The notes beneath the pieces are model-generated. The model made no database searches. It saw only the letters and a program-made list of their open reading frames with translations, and was not told where the DNA came from. A program made the position numbers and the translations under genes. DNA of 64,000 nt from Gordonia sihwensis NBRC 108236 (GTDB lineage Bacteria > Actinomycetota > Actinomycetes > Mycobacteriales > Mycobacteriaceae), in the NCBI RefSeq assembly GCF_000333035.1, contig NZ_BANU01000007.1, positions 35,274-99,273 on the forward strand, in the 5' to 3' direction. How positions within the stretch are numbered: the stretch's first letter is position 1; each line of letters opens with the position of its first letter. Below, one piece after another: positions 17,381 through 26,214 of this stretch.

Positions 17381-18889
17381 ATGCCGCCACTGTCGCATCG
17401 GAGTGTTCTGCCCGTCGTCGTGGTTCTCCTGATGATCGTCGAGGTGGTCGTGGTCGGCGTCGTGTTGTGGCCGCGCGGAGACGACGATCTCGAGTACGGG
17501 CCGGGACCGATTGCGCTGCAGTCCATGCCGTCGGCGCCGGGTGAACGGTGGAAGCTGACTGCGGAAGACGTCCTGGGAGCTGACGAACCGGCCGACGAAC
17601 GTGCGTCGATCTCGATCAAGGCGCAGTCGGATGATGTGGTGGTGGTCGTCGGCGCTGCCGAGCCGTACGCGCGTACGTTGGCGGCGGTCGACGTGCAGTC
17701 GGGGAAGGTGCTGTGGAGTCGACGCGAGGCGGGTCACTGGGCCGACTGCGCCGTCGGAGACGGCCCGACGCTGGCATGTACGAAGAACGTCCGAGTGAGC
17801 GGCGACGTCGTGGCTCGTGTCTCCTTCTTCGACCTGAGCTCGGGTGCCGAGCGCGTCGTGCAGACCGTCCGCGTCCACGGGACGCCCAGCATCGTGTCGG
17901 TCGATGACGGATTCGTCGTTGCGGTGCCCAGGGATTCAGGCGTCGGACTCCGCGAGGAGGGCCCGGTCCCCGACAGGGGTGCTGCCACCGTGGACCGGAG
18001 ACCGTTGATCACGCGATTCGAGCCGACGGGGCAGCGTTCGTGGTCGGTCAACGGGTCGACCGGAGAGCGCACCGTGCGGTCGGTGATCGGCTCCAGGGTG
18101 ATCGTGATGGAGTCCGACGACGGTGCCGTCTCCTTCTACCGGGCCGACACCGGCACCCTGGTCCACCGTGAACCGACGTCGATGGCCCCGAGCTGTGGCG
18201 CGCCGGACGAGGTCACCGGAATGATGGTGTGCACGTCGATCGTCGGGCAGCCGTCGAGACCGAACTACTTGCTCTATGAAGGTGGATTCGCGGTCAACCC
18301 GGCGGGCGGGAGTCCGGTGACCGTGACGTACGACGAGACCGGGCGGCAGACCGGTCGGCTGGTCGGGTGGTGGCTCGCCGATGATGACGATGTCGTGCGC
18401 GACGGCCAGCTCGTCGAACCCGAGTCGATCCCCGTCGTCTCCGGGCGCAAGGTCGGCGTCGTCACCGCTGACACGGGCGCGCTGCGCTGGACCCGAGCGG
18501 TCACGGGCGACGGCATCGCAAAGGTCCGCGCCCTCGACGAACGACACGTGGCGGTCGGAACGAGCGAGTTCGGGCCCGGCGATGCGTACTCGGAGACCTG
18601 GCGGCTCATCGATGCCGCCACCGGCGAGTCCGGTGGAACCGTCACGTCGAACTTCGGGGCATGGCTGTTCGGGTTCGACGGTCGGCGACTGCTGTTCGCC
18701 GGCGACCCGGCTGAGCACCAGCGGCCCAATGCTCCACGACTGACGGCGTTCGACGGCGAGAACGGAAGCAGGCGGTGGACCATCGACCCGGCAGACCGGG
18801 ATGCCGGTTGGCAGCAAGTCGGGCGCGTTCTCTACTCGGTCGGCTCGACCGGCTACGGACCCGGCTGGATCGCCCGCTACGCCTCCTGA
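17381..18889 (+). CDS. Membrane-anchored PQQ-like beta-propeller protein, function unknown
   Basis: A 502-residue protein with one N-terminal membrane segment at about residues 8-30 (LPVVVVLLMIVEVVVVGVVL) and a large extracytoplasmic part. The repeats have the pattern of PQQ-type propeller blades: LAAVDVQSGKVLWSRREAG, ADTGALRWTRAV, FDGENGSRRWTIDP. Several Cys residues fall in the exported part (ADCAVGDGPTLACTK, SCGAPDEVTGMMVC). The gene is divergent from coaE (62 bases apart) and stands alone. Such proteins often scaffold envelope complexes, but no specific role can be given. Confidence 0.75.
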   Translation: MPPLSHRSVLPVVVVLLMIVEVVVVGVVLWPRGDDDLEYGPGPIALQSMPSAPGERWKLTAEDVLGADEPADERASISIKAQSDDVVVVVGAAEPYARTLAAVDVQSGKVLWSRREAGHWADCAVGDGPTLACTKNVRVSGDVVARVSFFDLSSGAERVVQTVRVHGTPSIVSVDDGFVVAVPRDSGVGLREEGPVPDRGAATVDRRPLITRFEPTGQRSWSVNGSTGERTVRSVIGSRVIVMESDDGAVSFYRADTGTLVHREPTSMAPSCGAPDEVTGMMVCTSIVGQPSRPNYLLYEGGFAVNPAGGSPVTVTYDETGRQTGRLVGWWLADDDDVVRDGQLVEPESIPVVSGRKVGVVTADTGALRWTRAVTGDGIAKVRALDERHVAVGTSEFGPGDAYSETWRLIDAATGESGGTVTSNFGAWLFGFDGRRLLFAGDPAEHQRPNAPRLTAFDGENGSRRWTIDPADRDAGWQQVGRVLYSVGSTGYGPGWIARYAS

Positions 18890-18942
18890 CCGGTGTCGCG
18901 CAATCGTGAACCGATCCGCCACGCGACCGGCGGGGCCGCGCC

Positions 18943-19488
18943 TCACCCGTAGAACGTCGCCGGATCCAGTGCGGACAGCGGCGTCCACGGGCCGATGCGG
19001 TCGTCCGCAGGCACCTCGCCGTCGAGAGCGTCGCCGAAGCCTCGTAGCGACAACGCCAGCCGGGGATCCTCGTCGACCAGGCGAATCGTCTCGTAGAGCA
19101 GCGCGAGGACGTGCACGCAGCGCGGTGACCGCGCGCGACACGAGCAGTCGACCACTGCGAGTTCCGGCGGTCGCGGGCCGAGTGCGGCGTGGACCTCGTC
19201 GGTCAACGCGGATGGGCCGGGTGTGGCACCGACCAGGTCAGCGACCGCACGCGCCGCGTCCCGTCCCATCGGAGCGAACTCGAGATACGCGACGGACGCC
19301 GCATCGCCTGCGACGACGGTGCCGCGGATCAGACGTCCCTCCACGTGCACGTCGTTCATCGCATTGCGCGCCATGCGCCTCGCTCTCGGCAGGGCGGGCT
19401 CCGGCCTGGTGACGTGGGTCGGCTCCGCGATCCGGAGGAAGTCCCGGCCCCAGACGGTGAATCCGAACTCTGTGCTACTGGTACTCAT
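18943..19488 (-). CDS. SWIM zinc-finger protein, partner of the SNF2-family protein
   Basis: A 181-residue protein with a SWIM-type zinc finger CSCRARSPRCVH at about residues 124-135 (CxC...CxH), a fold that binds DNA or protein. Its ATG overlaps the stop of the SNF2-type ATPase gene as ATGA, so the two are translated together. This pairing of a short SWIM protein with a SNF2/HepA-type ATPase is common in actinobacteria and suggests a joint chromatin or transcription-recycling function, which remains uncharacterised. The region between its stop and the convergent propeller gene (18890-18942) shows no clear terminator. Confidence 0.82.
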   Translation of the reverse strand: MSTSSTEFGFTVWGRDFLRIAEPTHVTRPEPALPRARRMARNAMNDVHVEGRLIRGTVVAGDAASVAYLEFAPMGRDAARAVADLVGATPGPSALTDEVHAALGPRPPELAVVDCSCRARSPRCVHVLALLYETIRLVDEDPRLALSLRGFGDALDGEVPADDRIGPWTPLSALDPATFYG

Positions 19489-21251
19489 GCGGTCTCCTCT
19501 CGGTTCCGGCGCAGGACTTCGATCAGCCGTTCGTCGGAGAGCTCGGTGAGAACCGCGAGCGCGCCGGCGTCGGCGTCGAGGTCCAGCGCGGCCTTCTTCC
19601 GGTGCATCGTGGCGATGTGCTCCTCCAGCGTTCCCGCCGTGGTCAGCGTGGTGACGGTGACGATGCGATCCTGGCCGATCCGGTGCACCCGGTCGGTCGC
19701 CTGAGCTTCGACCGCGGGGTTCCACCATCGATCGAAGTGAACGACGTCGGCCGCGCGGGTGAGGGTGAGACCGGTGCCGGCGGCCTTGAGGCTCGCGACG
19801 AGAACGCCGCAACCCGCGCCCGACTGATACTCGTCGACGATCCGGTCGCGTTCAGTCCGCGTGAGCCCGCCGTGCAGGAAGGGAACCCGCGTTCCGAGGA
19901 GGTCGCCGAAATGAGCGGCGAGCAGTTCACCGGTCTGGCGGTACTGCGTGAACACGACGGTGGGCGAACCGTTCTCGACGTTGGTACCGACGATCTCCGC
20001 GGCGACGTCGAGCTTTCCCGAACGACCCTCCACACGACCGGTGACCGGTCCGGAAGCGATCAGACCCGGATGATTGCAGACCTGCTTGAGCCGGGTCAGG
20101 GCCGCCAGGATCGCGCCGCGTCGCGCCATCCCGGCTCCGAATCCCTCTGCCTCGGCGCGGTCGAGGATCGCGTCGTAGATCCTGCCCTGTTCCTCGGTGA
20201 GGTCGCACTGCACGTCCGTCTCGATCTTGGGTCCGAGGTTAGCGGCGACCTCGCTCTTGGTGCGTCGCAGAATGTGTCCCGAGATCGCATCGTGCAGACG
20301 GTGCTTGGCCGTGGCCGAGGCGTTCTGGATCGGCAGCGTGTAGCGGCGGCGGAAGAGCGCGCGGTTGCCGAAGGCGCTGGGCGCGACGAGGTTCAGCACC
20401 GACCAGAGTTCGTCGAGATTGTTCTCGATCGGCGTCCCGGTGAGCGCGATCCGTGCGTCGGCGGTGATCGCCCGCGCGGCGCGCGAGACCTGGGTCCGGC
20501 TGTTCTTGAGCGCCTGCGCTTCGTCGAATACGGCGGTGGCCCATCTCACTGCGGCGAGTGCGCCGGTGTGACGGCGAAGGGTGGGATACCCGGTCACGAC
20601 AACGGTGCGGTCGCCGGGCGGTGGCAGTTCGCCACCGCGGAAGTCGGTGGCCTCCAGACCGGGAGTCCAGCGGCGTATCTCGCGAATCCAGTTCGTCACG
20701 AGGCCGGTGGGACACACCACCAGCGCCGGCCCGTGGCCGGCGCGGGCCAGGTGAGCGATGGTCTGCAACGTCTTGCCCAGCCCCATCTCGTCGGCGAGGA
20801 TGCCGCCGCCCTCCGCGCATACCTCGGCGAGCCAGGTGACGCCCCGCAGCTGGTAGGCGCGCAGGTCCGCGGTGAGCAGGGGCCGGAGCGACTCGGCCGC
20901 GGCGAGGGTGTCGACGAAGACCGCACGAGCGTAGGCGGCCGAGGTCGCGGCGTCACCGGTCGCGTTCAGGACCGCGTGCGCGGCGGGAGGCAACTCGACG
21001 TCCGCGTCCGGGTCGGCAGCGATGCGCGACCAGGCCTGCGCCGACGGGGTCTGGCAGGCGGGCAGGTGGTCGGCGTCGACGATCCGGCAGGCGACGTTCG
21101 AGGGGACGAGGCCTGCCGTGGGCCCGTGCCCGGAGGGCAGCGGAATGCGAAGGGTATGCGTTCGCCCTGCGGACACCGAAGGCGCCCACAGGGCGAACGC
21201 ATGCCGGTCGGTCAGATAGGTGGCGTGCAGGGGTACGTTCTGCCTGGTCAG
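19485..21251 (-). CDS. SNF2/HepA-family ATPase (DEAD/H-like helicase)
   Basis: A 588-residue Swi2/Snf2-type ATPase. Helicase motifs are in order: I (ILADEMGLGKTLQTIAHLAR), Ia (LVVCPTGLVTNWIREI), II (VFDEAQALKN), III (IALTGTPIENNLDELW), IV (VVFTQYRQTG), V (LKAAGTGLTLTRAADVVHFD) and VI (QATDRVHRIGQDRIV). Such proteins remodel protein-DNA complexes or RNA polymerase. The start is unusual: GGAGG at 21263-21259 points to CTG 21251 (seven bases after it) or ATT 21254; no ATG, GTG or TTG lies at a suitable distance. The only ATG upstream (21365) would overlap the tetR gene and its operators. It is co-translated with the SWIM gene. Confidence 0.88.
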   Translation of the reverse strand: MTRQNVPLHATYLTDRHAFALWAPSVSAGRTHTLRIPLPSGHGPTAGLVPSNVACRIVDADHLPACQTPSAQAWSRIAADPDADVELPPAAHAVLNATGDAATSAAYARAVFVDTLAAAESLRPLLTADLRAYQLRGVTWLAEVCAEGGGILADEMGLGKTLQTIAHLARAGHGPALVVCPTGLVTNWIREIRRWTPGLEATDFRGGELPPPGDRTVVVTGYPTLRRHTGALAAVRWATAVFDEAQALKNSRTQVSRAARAITADARIALTGTPIENNLDELWSVLNLVAPSAFGNRALFRRRYTLPIQNASATAKHRLHDAISGHILRRTKSEVAANLGPKIETDVQCDLTEEQGRIYDAILDRAEAEGFGAGMARRGAILAALTRLKQVCNHPGLIASGPVTGRVEGRSGKLDVAAEIVGTNVENGSPTVVFTQYRQTGELLAAHFGDLLGTRVPFLHGGLTRTERDRIVDEYQSGAGCGVLVASLKAAGTGLTLTRAADVVHFDRWWNPAVEAQATDRVHRIGQDRIVTVTTLTTAGTLEEHIATMHRKKAALDLDADAGALAVLTELSDERLIEVLRRNREETA

Positions 21252-21281
21252 AATGTCTCCTCCGAGAAACTGTGGGGATGA

Positions 21282-21318
21282 CGTACGATGTACGGAACTG
21301 ATACCGTACGCCTTACGG
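21282..21318. promoter_or_regulatory. Clustered palindromes, probable TetR operator
   Basis: Four TACGG-like half-sites form three overlapping inverted repeats: CGTACgatGTACG (21282-21294), GTACGGaactgataCCGTAC (21290-21309) and CCGTAcgcctTACGG (21304-21318). They lie just upstream of the tetR start at 21334 and between it and the SNF2 gene, as expected for autoregulation and control of both genes. Confidence 0.65.
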
Positions 21319-21333
21319 AGAGGATTGTCGAGG

Positions 21334-22092
21334 ATGGCGGACGAGACCGAGAACGTGCGGCGCACCGTCGAACTGCTGTGGCGGGCACCGAGTGATGTTC
21401 AGGTCCGGCCGGGACCGCGGCAGCGCACCACCGTCGAGGCGGTGGTGCGGGCGGCGGTGGCGATCGCCGATGCGAACGGGCTGGCGCAGCTGTCGATGCG
21501 GGTGCTCGCCGCGGACGTCGGACTCAAGCCGATGGGGCTCTACACGTATGTGCCGAACCGGGAGATTCTGCTGGCTCTGATGATCGACGCGGTGGCGGTC
21601 GAAGACACCGCGATCGACACGAGCGCGACTATCGACGCAGTGCTGCGGGCGGTTGCCGATCAGTACCGTGACGAGATCCTCCGGCATCCGTGGCTGCTCG
21701 ACGTCCCTGCGTGGCGCCCGGTCCCGGGACCGGGCTCCTCGCATAGATACGAGGTCCAGCTTTCCGCCGTCGCGGCGGCCGGGGCCAGGTCGGGGAAGCA
21801 CTTCGGCGATGTGGAGCTGGACGCGGTGATCGCTTCGCTGCGAGCCTTCGCCATCGGCAATGCCCGCTCGCGGATCGACCAGATGGTGACGTACGCGAAC
21901 TCGGGAATGACCGACGAACAGTGGTGGGAGACGGCCGGGCCATTGCTCGCCGATGCGATGCCCGAGGGGCGGTATCCGATCTCGTCCCAGGTCGGCACCG
22001 CCGTGGGCGAGGAGTTCGCCGGCCCGGGAAACGCCGACCACGCGTACGAGTTCGGCCTCACCCGACTGATCGCCGGCATCATCCGCGGATGA
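21334..22092 (+). CDS. TetR-family transcriptional regulator
   Basis: A 252-residue TetR protein. The DNA-binding domain is at about residues 30-80 (VVRAAVAIADANGLAQLSMR, then LAADVGLKPMGLYTYVPNRE, the recognition helix). The C-terminal half resembles the TetR_C class with a DEQWWETAGPLL segment. ATG 21334 is preceded by GGAGAGGA about 9 bases upstream. It is divergent from the SNF2-SWIM operon and next to a cluster of palindromes that it probably binds. The inducing ligand is unknown. The 44-base gap after its stop shows no terminator. Confidence 0.88.
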   Translation: MADETENVRRTVELLWRAPSDVQVRPGPRQRTTVEAVVRAAVAIADANGLAQLSMRVLAADVGLKPMGLYTYVPNREILLALMIDAVAVEDTAIDTSATIDAVLRAVADQYRDEILRHPWLLDVPAWRPVPGPGSSHRYEVQLSAVAAAGARSGKHFGDVELDAVIASLRAFAIGNARSRIDQMVTYANSGMTDEQWWETAGPLLADAMPEGRYPISSQVGTAVGEEFAGPGNADHAYEFGLTRLIAGIIRG

Positions 22093-22136
22093 GTGCGGGT
22101 GCGCGATCGGTCGGATGAGGCCGGTGCCGGGACGGG

Positions 22137-22895
22137 CTACTTCCAGCCGTACCCGTCGCCCTGAATCTCGGCGCAGAAGCCGATCCGGCGCGCCGGATCG
22201 GTCTGCACCTCGTAGGTGAACGCCTTCTGCTTCTCGGAATCGGTGCAGTTCGGCACGTTCGCGGACTCGGCGCGCTCGGTGATCTTGTATCGGGCGGTCA
22301 GGCTCGACGAGGGCGTCGAACAGGCGACGGTCTTGAGGTCGGCGCCGATCGAGATGGTCGATTCCTCGTAGCACGTGCCCACCCGGTAGTTCGGGATCAG
22401 GCACATCACCTTGTCTGCTGCGCCGGTGCCGTATTCGTACACGTAGTAGTTGTAGTGGCCGGCTTCGCATGCCGCCTGGGAGTCCAGTTTGGCGCCGACG
22501 ATGTACGAGACCGAGCTCGTGTCGGCGCAGTCGATGGCGGCGGTCGTCACATCGGTGGTCGATCCGTCCACGGTGATGCACGAACCGATGGGGCTCGAGT
22601 CGACGCTCGTCCCGCTGTCCTTGTCCTTCAGGATCGTCGCAGCTACGGCTCCGGCGATCACCACTGCGAGGAGGATGACGGCGACGATGACGACGCGTCG
22701 GATCCCGTTCTTCTTCGGCGGCGGCGGATAGCCCGGCGTGCCGGGGACGGGAGCGAACCCGCCGACGGGCGCTTGCGGCTGCGGGTAAGGCTGTCCGTAC
22801 TGAGGATACGGTTGAGGCTGGGGTCCGGGCTGCGGATACGGCGCAGGTTGTCGGCCGGCCGGCTCGGGCTGGTGGGGCGGGGTCGGAGGCGTCAT
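22137..22895 (-). CDS. Pro-rich, single-pass membrane protein with Cys-paired extracytoplasmic domain (LppU/SCO3897-like)
   Basis: A 252-residue protein. Residues 1-60 are Pro/Gln/Tyr-rich (QPAPYPQPGPQPQPYPQYG), followed by a basic PKKNGIRR stretch and one membrane segment (VVIVAVILLAVVIAGAVAAT). The outer part has six or more Cys in two similar halves: GSCITVDGS...DCADTSSVSYIVGAK and MCLIPNYRVGTCYEESTIS...VACS. This layout resembles the LppU/SCO3897 family of actinobacteria; the function is unknown. Start ATG 22895 has AGGAAG upstream; ATG 22946 is less likely. It ends a leftward gene set behind the DUF402 gene. Confidence 0.7.
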   Translation of the reverse strand: MTPPTPPHQPEPAGRQPAPYPQPGPQPQPYPQYGQPYPQPQAPVGGFAPVPGTPGYPPPPKKNGIRRVVIVAVILLAVVIAGAVAATILKDKDSGTSVDSSPIGSCITVDGSTTDVTTAAIDCADTSSVSYIVGAKLDSQAACEAGHYNYYVYEYGTGAADKVMCLIPNYRVGTCYEESTISIGADLKTVACSTPSSSLTARYKITERAESANVPNCTDSEKQKAFTYEVQTDPARRIGFCAEIQGDGYGWK

Positions 22896-22967
22896 CGACG
22901 GCGGACTTCCTGTGAGGCAGATGAGAACCGTAGGGGAGTCTGTCACACGTTCGTCCGATACCGGCGA

Positions 22968-23489
22968 TCAGGCTCGATCGAGCCATTCGAGTGGTGTACC
23001 CGCCTGCGCGTCGAGCCACGACTGCACATCTCCCGAGGTCGTCGCGCCGATCAGCGCCGTCGTCGCGATCCGCACGGCGTCTTCGGCCTGTGCGGTGGTC
23101 AGGAACCCGGCGGCATGCGCGTCGAACAATTCGTCCACGTCGATCAGCGCGAGCGGTTCGCCCGGAACGTCTACGAGATCCAGATACCAGTCGACCGCGT
23201 GCCAGCGGCCCGCCTCGTCGGGACCGGAGAACTCGCCGATATCGAGATACAGGCGTTGTCCCGGGCGGTGGCCGGCCACGAAGTGGAAGATGTTGGCGCG
23301 CAGTCCGAGAGACGGCAGCAGCCAGCTCTCCAGATGAGTGAAGCGCGGATGGTCGGCGGTGCGCGACATGTACAGCCCGAAGTCGGTGACGCGGTAGTCG
23401 AGCACCTCGCGCACGACGCCCTTGTTATCGGTGTTCGTCATCGCGGGGACGTCGAAGACCTCGCGCTTGGGCGGATGCAGATCGGCCAT
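22968..23489 (-). CDS. DUF402 (FomD-like) domain protein
   Basis: A 173-residue protein. The core W-H-A-V-D-W-Y-L-D-L-V-D-V, followed by LALIDVDELFDAHAAGFLT, matches the DUF402 fold, in which clustered Asp/Glu residues bind metal. Known relatives hydrolyse nucleotides or CMP-activated phosphonates (FomD, Ntdp), so a hydrolase function on a nucleotide-like substrate is possible. A DUF402 gene near coaE and uvrB also occurs in mycobacteria as I recall it, suggesting it is part of the ancestral backbone. It lies 47 bases after the PucR gene on the same strand. Confidence 0.8.
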   Translation of the reverse strand: MADLHPPKREVFDVPAMTNTDNKGVVREVLDYRVTDFGLYMSRTADHPRFTHLESWLLPSLGLRANIFHFVAGHRPGQRLYLDIGEFSGPDEAGRWHAVDWYLDLVDVPGEPLALIDVDELFDAHAAGFLTTAQAEDAVRIATTALIGATTSGDVQSWLDAQAGTPLEWLDRA

Positions 23490-23536
23490 GCGCCCAGCTT
23501 GTCACAGCGACGGACGGCCGGCGGTGCGGAACGGCG

Positions 23537-24781
23537 TCATCGTGCGATGAGCACCATCGGGCCGAGGAACTCGCACGCGGTCAGCGCCAACCCCACGTCT
23601 AGCCGGTCGTGGTCCGGCCCGACGGTCGCCAGCGCCTTGTCGATGCGGTACTTGACGCTGTTCCGGTGGAGGCTGAGCCGTTCGGCGGTCCGCACGTGAC
23701 TGTCGCCCGTCGCGAGAAAGACGGCCGGGGTTTCCCGCAGCGACGCGGCCGACGGGCTGTCTTCCGCGAGGTCGCCGAGGACTTCGCGGACCCACGGCCG
23801 GGTGTGCTCGATGTCGCGTTCCAGCATCGCCGCCAGCGCGATCCCGCGATCCCCGAAGCCGGTCACCTGGCCGGTCGGGCTGTCCGGCAGATGCGCGACG
23901 GTGAATGCGGCGCGCGACTGCTCGTGACTCCGGCAGAATCCGGCGGTCCCCGGCGCAGCGTCGCCGAACGCCATCCGCACACCCTCCGGCAGTGAGGCGG
24001 TCCGCAGGGCGGCGACGGCGTCCGCGCCGCGCGCACGGTCCGCCAGGGGCACCCACGCCCAGAGGGTGGAGGCGTCGACCGGAGCGATGAGCGCCGGTCC
24101 CGCCGACCCGATTCCGGCGAAGACTCGGCGCGCCACCCGATCGAGGTCCGCCAGTTCCAGGGACGCGCGTTCGGTGAGCCACAGGATGATCGCGCGATGC
24201 ACCCGATCGAGGCGGTAGCCGGTCTCGCGTTCGAATGTGGCCGCGCCGGCTTCGGGAGCCGCGAGGAGATTGTGCACCGTCGAGGACAGAACGGTGCCCT
24301 GCGTCCCGATCCACCTGCGCCGTTCGTCCTCGTACACTTCGAACACCGCGGCGGTGATCCAGTCGATGTAGCGATACAGCACGGTCGAGACGTACTCGGT
24401 GAGCTCGACGGTCTCGGCCGCACCCAGGTGCTGGTCGGCGATGAGTCGGTAGCAGCGCTGCTGAACCAGGTTCTGGCCCATGTGGTAGGCCCGGACCAGC
24501 GCGTTCGACGGAATGTCGCGCTGAGCCAGACGCAGCGCGTATTCGACGGCCGCGGTCGGCGGCTGCAGATGAGCCAGCGGAATGTCGTTGGTCAGGATGT
24601 GAACGATGTTGGTCACGTTGGCGTGGACACTGGCCTCGAGCATCTCGACCAGCACCGGATCGGTGTCGAGCGGTTCGATCCCGCGCGCCAGTGCCTCGGC
24701 GACGACGTCCGAGAGTGCCAGGTGTCCGGCGCCGAGCGCTCGGCCGACCTCCGCGGCCCGGGCACGGACGATCTCGGTCAC
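23537..24781 (-). CDS. PucR/CdaR-family transcriptional regulator
   Basis: A 414-residue regulator. The C-terminal helix-turn-helix of the PucR family is clear (SHVRTAERLSLHRNSVKYRI near residue 370), preceded by a GGDEF-like CdaR middle domain and an N-terminal helical sensor domain. Its GTG start at 24781 overlaps the TGA of the oxidoreductase gene as GTGA; in-frame codons further upstream lie within that gene. Location at the end of the acyl-CoA ligase / DUF3556 / oxidoreductase set suggests that it controls that set. The ligand is unknown. Confidence 0.87.
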   Translation of the reverse strand: MTEIVRARAAEVGRALGAGHLALSDVVAEALARGIEPLDTDPVLVEMLEASVHANVTNIVHILTNDIPLAHLQPPTAAVEYALRLAQRDIPSNALVRAYHMGQNLVQQRCYRLIADQHLGAAETVELTEYVSTVLYRYIDWITAAVFEVYEDERRRWIGTQGTVLSSTVHNLLAAPEAGAATFERETGYRLDRVHRAIILWLTERASLELADLDRVARRVFAGIGSAGPALIAPVDASTLWAWVPLADRARGADAVAALRTASLPEGVRMAFGDAAPGTAGFCRSHEQSRAAFTVAHLPDSPTGQVTGFGDRGIALAAMLERDIEHTRPWVREVLGDLAEDSPSAASLRETPAVFLATGDSHVRTAERLSLHRNSVKYRIDKALATVGPDHDRLDVGLALTACEFLGPMVLIAR

Positions 24782-26214
24782 CGTCGTCGCCCGTCGCCCG
24801 CCCGTCGCAGATGCCGCAACGCCGACTCGGCCGCGTGATAGCCGCACAGACCGTGGACGCCGGGGCCGGGCGGTGTGGACTGCGAGCACAGGAACACCCC
24901 GTCCACTCCGGTCGAGTACGGATCCAACGCTGCCCTGGGACGAAACAGGAGCTGCAGGCCGTCATTGGCCCCGCCCATGATGTCGCCTTCGGCGTAATTC
25001 CGGTTGTACGCGGCCATCTGGGGGACCGTCGTGGTCTTCATGTCCACAATGGTGTCGCGGAATCCGGGCGCGAACCGCTCGATCTGCGAGATCACTTGCT
25101 GCGTCGCGTCGCCGGAGTAACCGGCCGGAACGTGCGCGTACGACCAGATCGGATTGATCCCCGCCGAACTGCGCGTCGGATCGGCGATGTATTGCTGTCC
25201 GACCAGGACGAACGGCCGGTCGGGCAGGACTCCCCGGTCACGGAGCTTCTCGGCGCGCCTGATCTCCTCGAAGGTCCCGCCCAGATGGACCGTGCCCGCA
25301 CGTCCGCAGTCCTTATCGCGCCACGGGATGTCGCCGCGAATCGCGAAATCGACCTTGAACGCGGCGGCACCGACCCGGTGCCTGCGGTAAGCGCGCCGGA
25401 TACGCGGCGGCATCCGATCGCCGTAGAGCCGTTCGGCCTGTGCGGGAGAGAGGTCGAGCAGCACGACATCGGCGGCGGGGATCTGATCGCGGGACGTGAT
25501 GGTGACACCGGTCTCGATCGTGCCGCCGTGATCGGCCAGGGCGGCCGTGACCGCGGCAATGATGGAGCCGGAGCCGCCTTCGGCCACCGGCCAGCCGTAT
25601 CGGTGCCCGCTCGCAGCGATCATCAAGCCCAGCGAGGCGGTCAGCGGTCGGTCGAAGTCGGTGTACACGTGGGCGGCGATGCCGCCGTAGAGTGCACGCC
25701 CGGCGGGGGTGCGAAACAGCCTGGCCATCACTGACACCGGGAGCAGCGCCCGCGGGCCGAAGGCCGCGAGTTCGAACGGGTGGACGGGTGCATGGGCGAT
25801 CGGCCGCAGCAGATCGTGTCCGAGATCGTCGAAGTTCCTGGCGAGATCCCCGAGGACGGCGCGCCAACGGCGCCCGTCGGCGCCCAGCCCGTCCGCGGTC
25901 TCGGTGATCGACCGGAACAGCAGCGCGGTCTCACCGGAGTCGAGGGGATGGGCGCAGTCGATCTCGGGCCGGCGCCATCGTAAGCCGTAGCGGCCGAGAT
26001 CGATCTCCCTCCAGAACGGCGAACCCACCCCCATCGGATGAAACGCCGAGCACAGGTCGTGGATCACACCCGGCACCAGCGACTCCGCCGAGCGAGCACC
26101 CCCGCCGACGGTGTCCGCGGCTTCGAGCACCTGGACCTTCACGCCGTTGCGTGCGAGCTGCAGCCCGGCGGCGAGCCCGTTGGGCCCGCCGCCGACGATG
26201 ACCGCGGTGGACAT
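24778..26214 (-). CDS. FAD-dependent oxidoreductase, phytoene desaturase-like
   Basis: A 478-residue flavoprotein. The N-terminal dinucleotide-binding motif VIVGGGPNGLAAGLQLARNG is followed by the Glu that binds ribose (VLEAADTVGGGARS). The C-terminal FAD motif is GVDGVFLCSQSTPPGPGVHG. This is the CrtI-like/amine oxidase-like class, whose members desaturate or isomerise lipids and carotenoids. It overlaps the DUF3556 stop by one base (TGATG) and the PucR start by four, so all three are co-transcribed. The substrate is unknown; an acyl or isoprenoid lipid is suggested by the ligase in the same set. Confidence 0.82.
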   Translation of the reverse strand: MSTAVIVGGGPNGLAAGLQLARNGVKVQVLEAADTVGGGARSAESLVPGVIHDLCSAFHPMGVGSPFWREIDLGRYGLRWRRPEIDCAHPLDSGETALLFRSITETADGLGADGRRWRAVLGDLARNFDDLGHDLLRPIAHAPVHPFELAAFGPRALLPVSVMARLFRTPAGRALYGGIAAHVYTDFDRPLTASLGLMIAASGHRYGWPVAEGGSGSIIAAVTAALADHGGTIETGVTITSRDQIPAADVVLLDLSPAQAERLYGDRMPPRIRRAYRRHRVGAAAFKVDFAIRGDIPWRDKDCGRAGTVHLGGTFEEIRRAEKLRDRGVLPDRPFVLVGQQYIADPTRSSAGINPIWSYAHVPAGYSGDATQQVISQIERFAPGFRDTIVDMKTTTVPQMAAYNRNYAEGDIMGGANDGLQLLFRPRAALDPYSTGVDGVFLCSQSTPPGPGVHGLCGYHAAESALRHLRRAGDGRRR

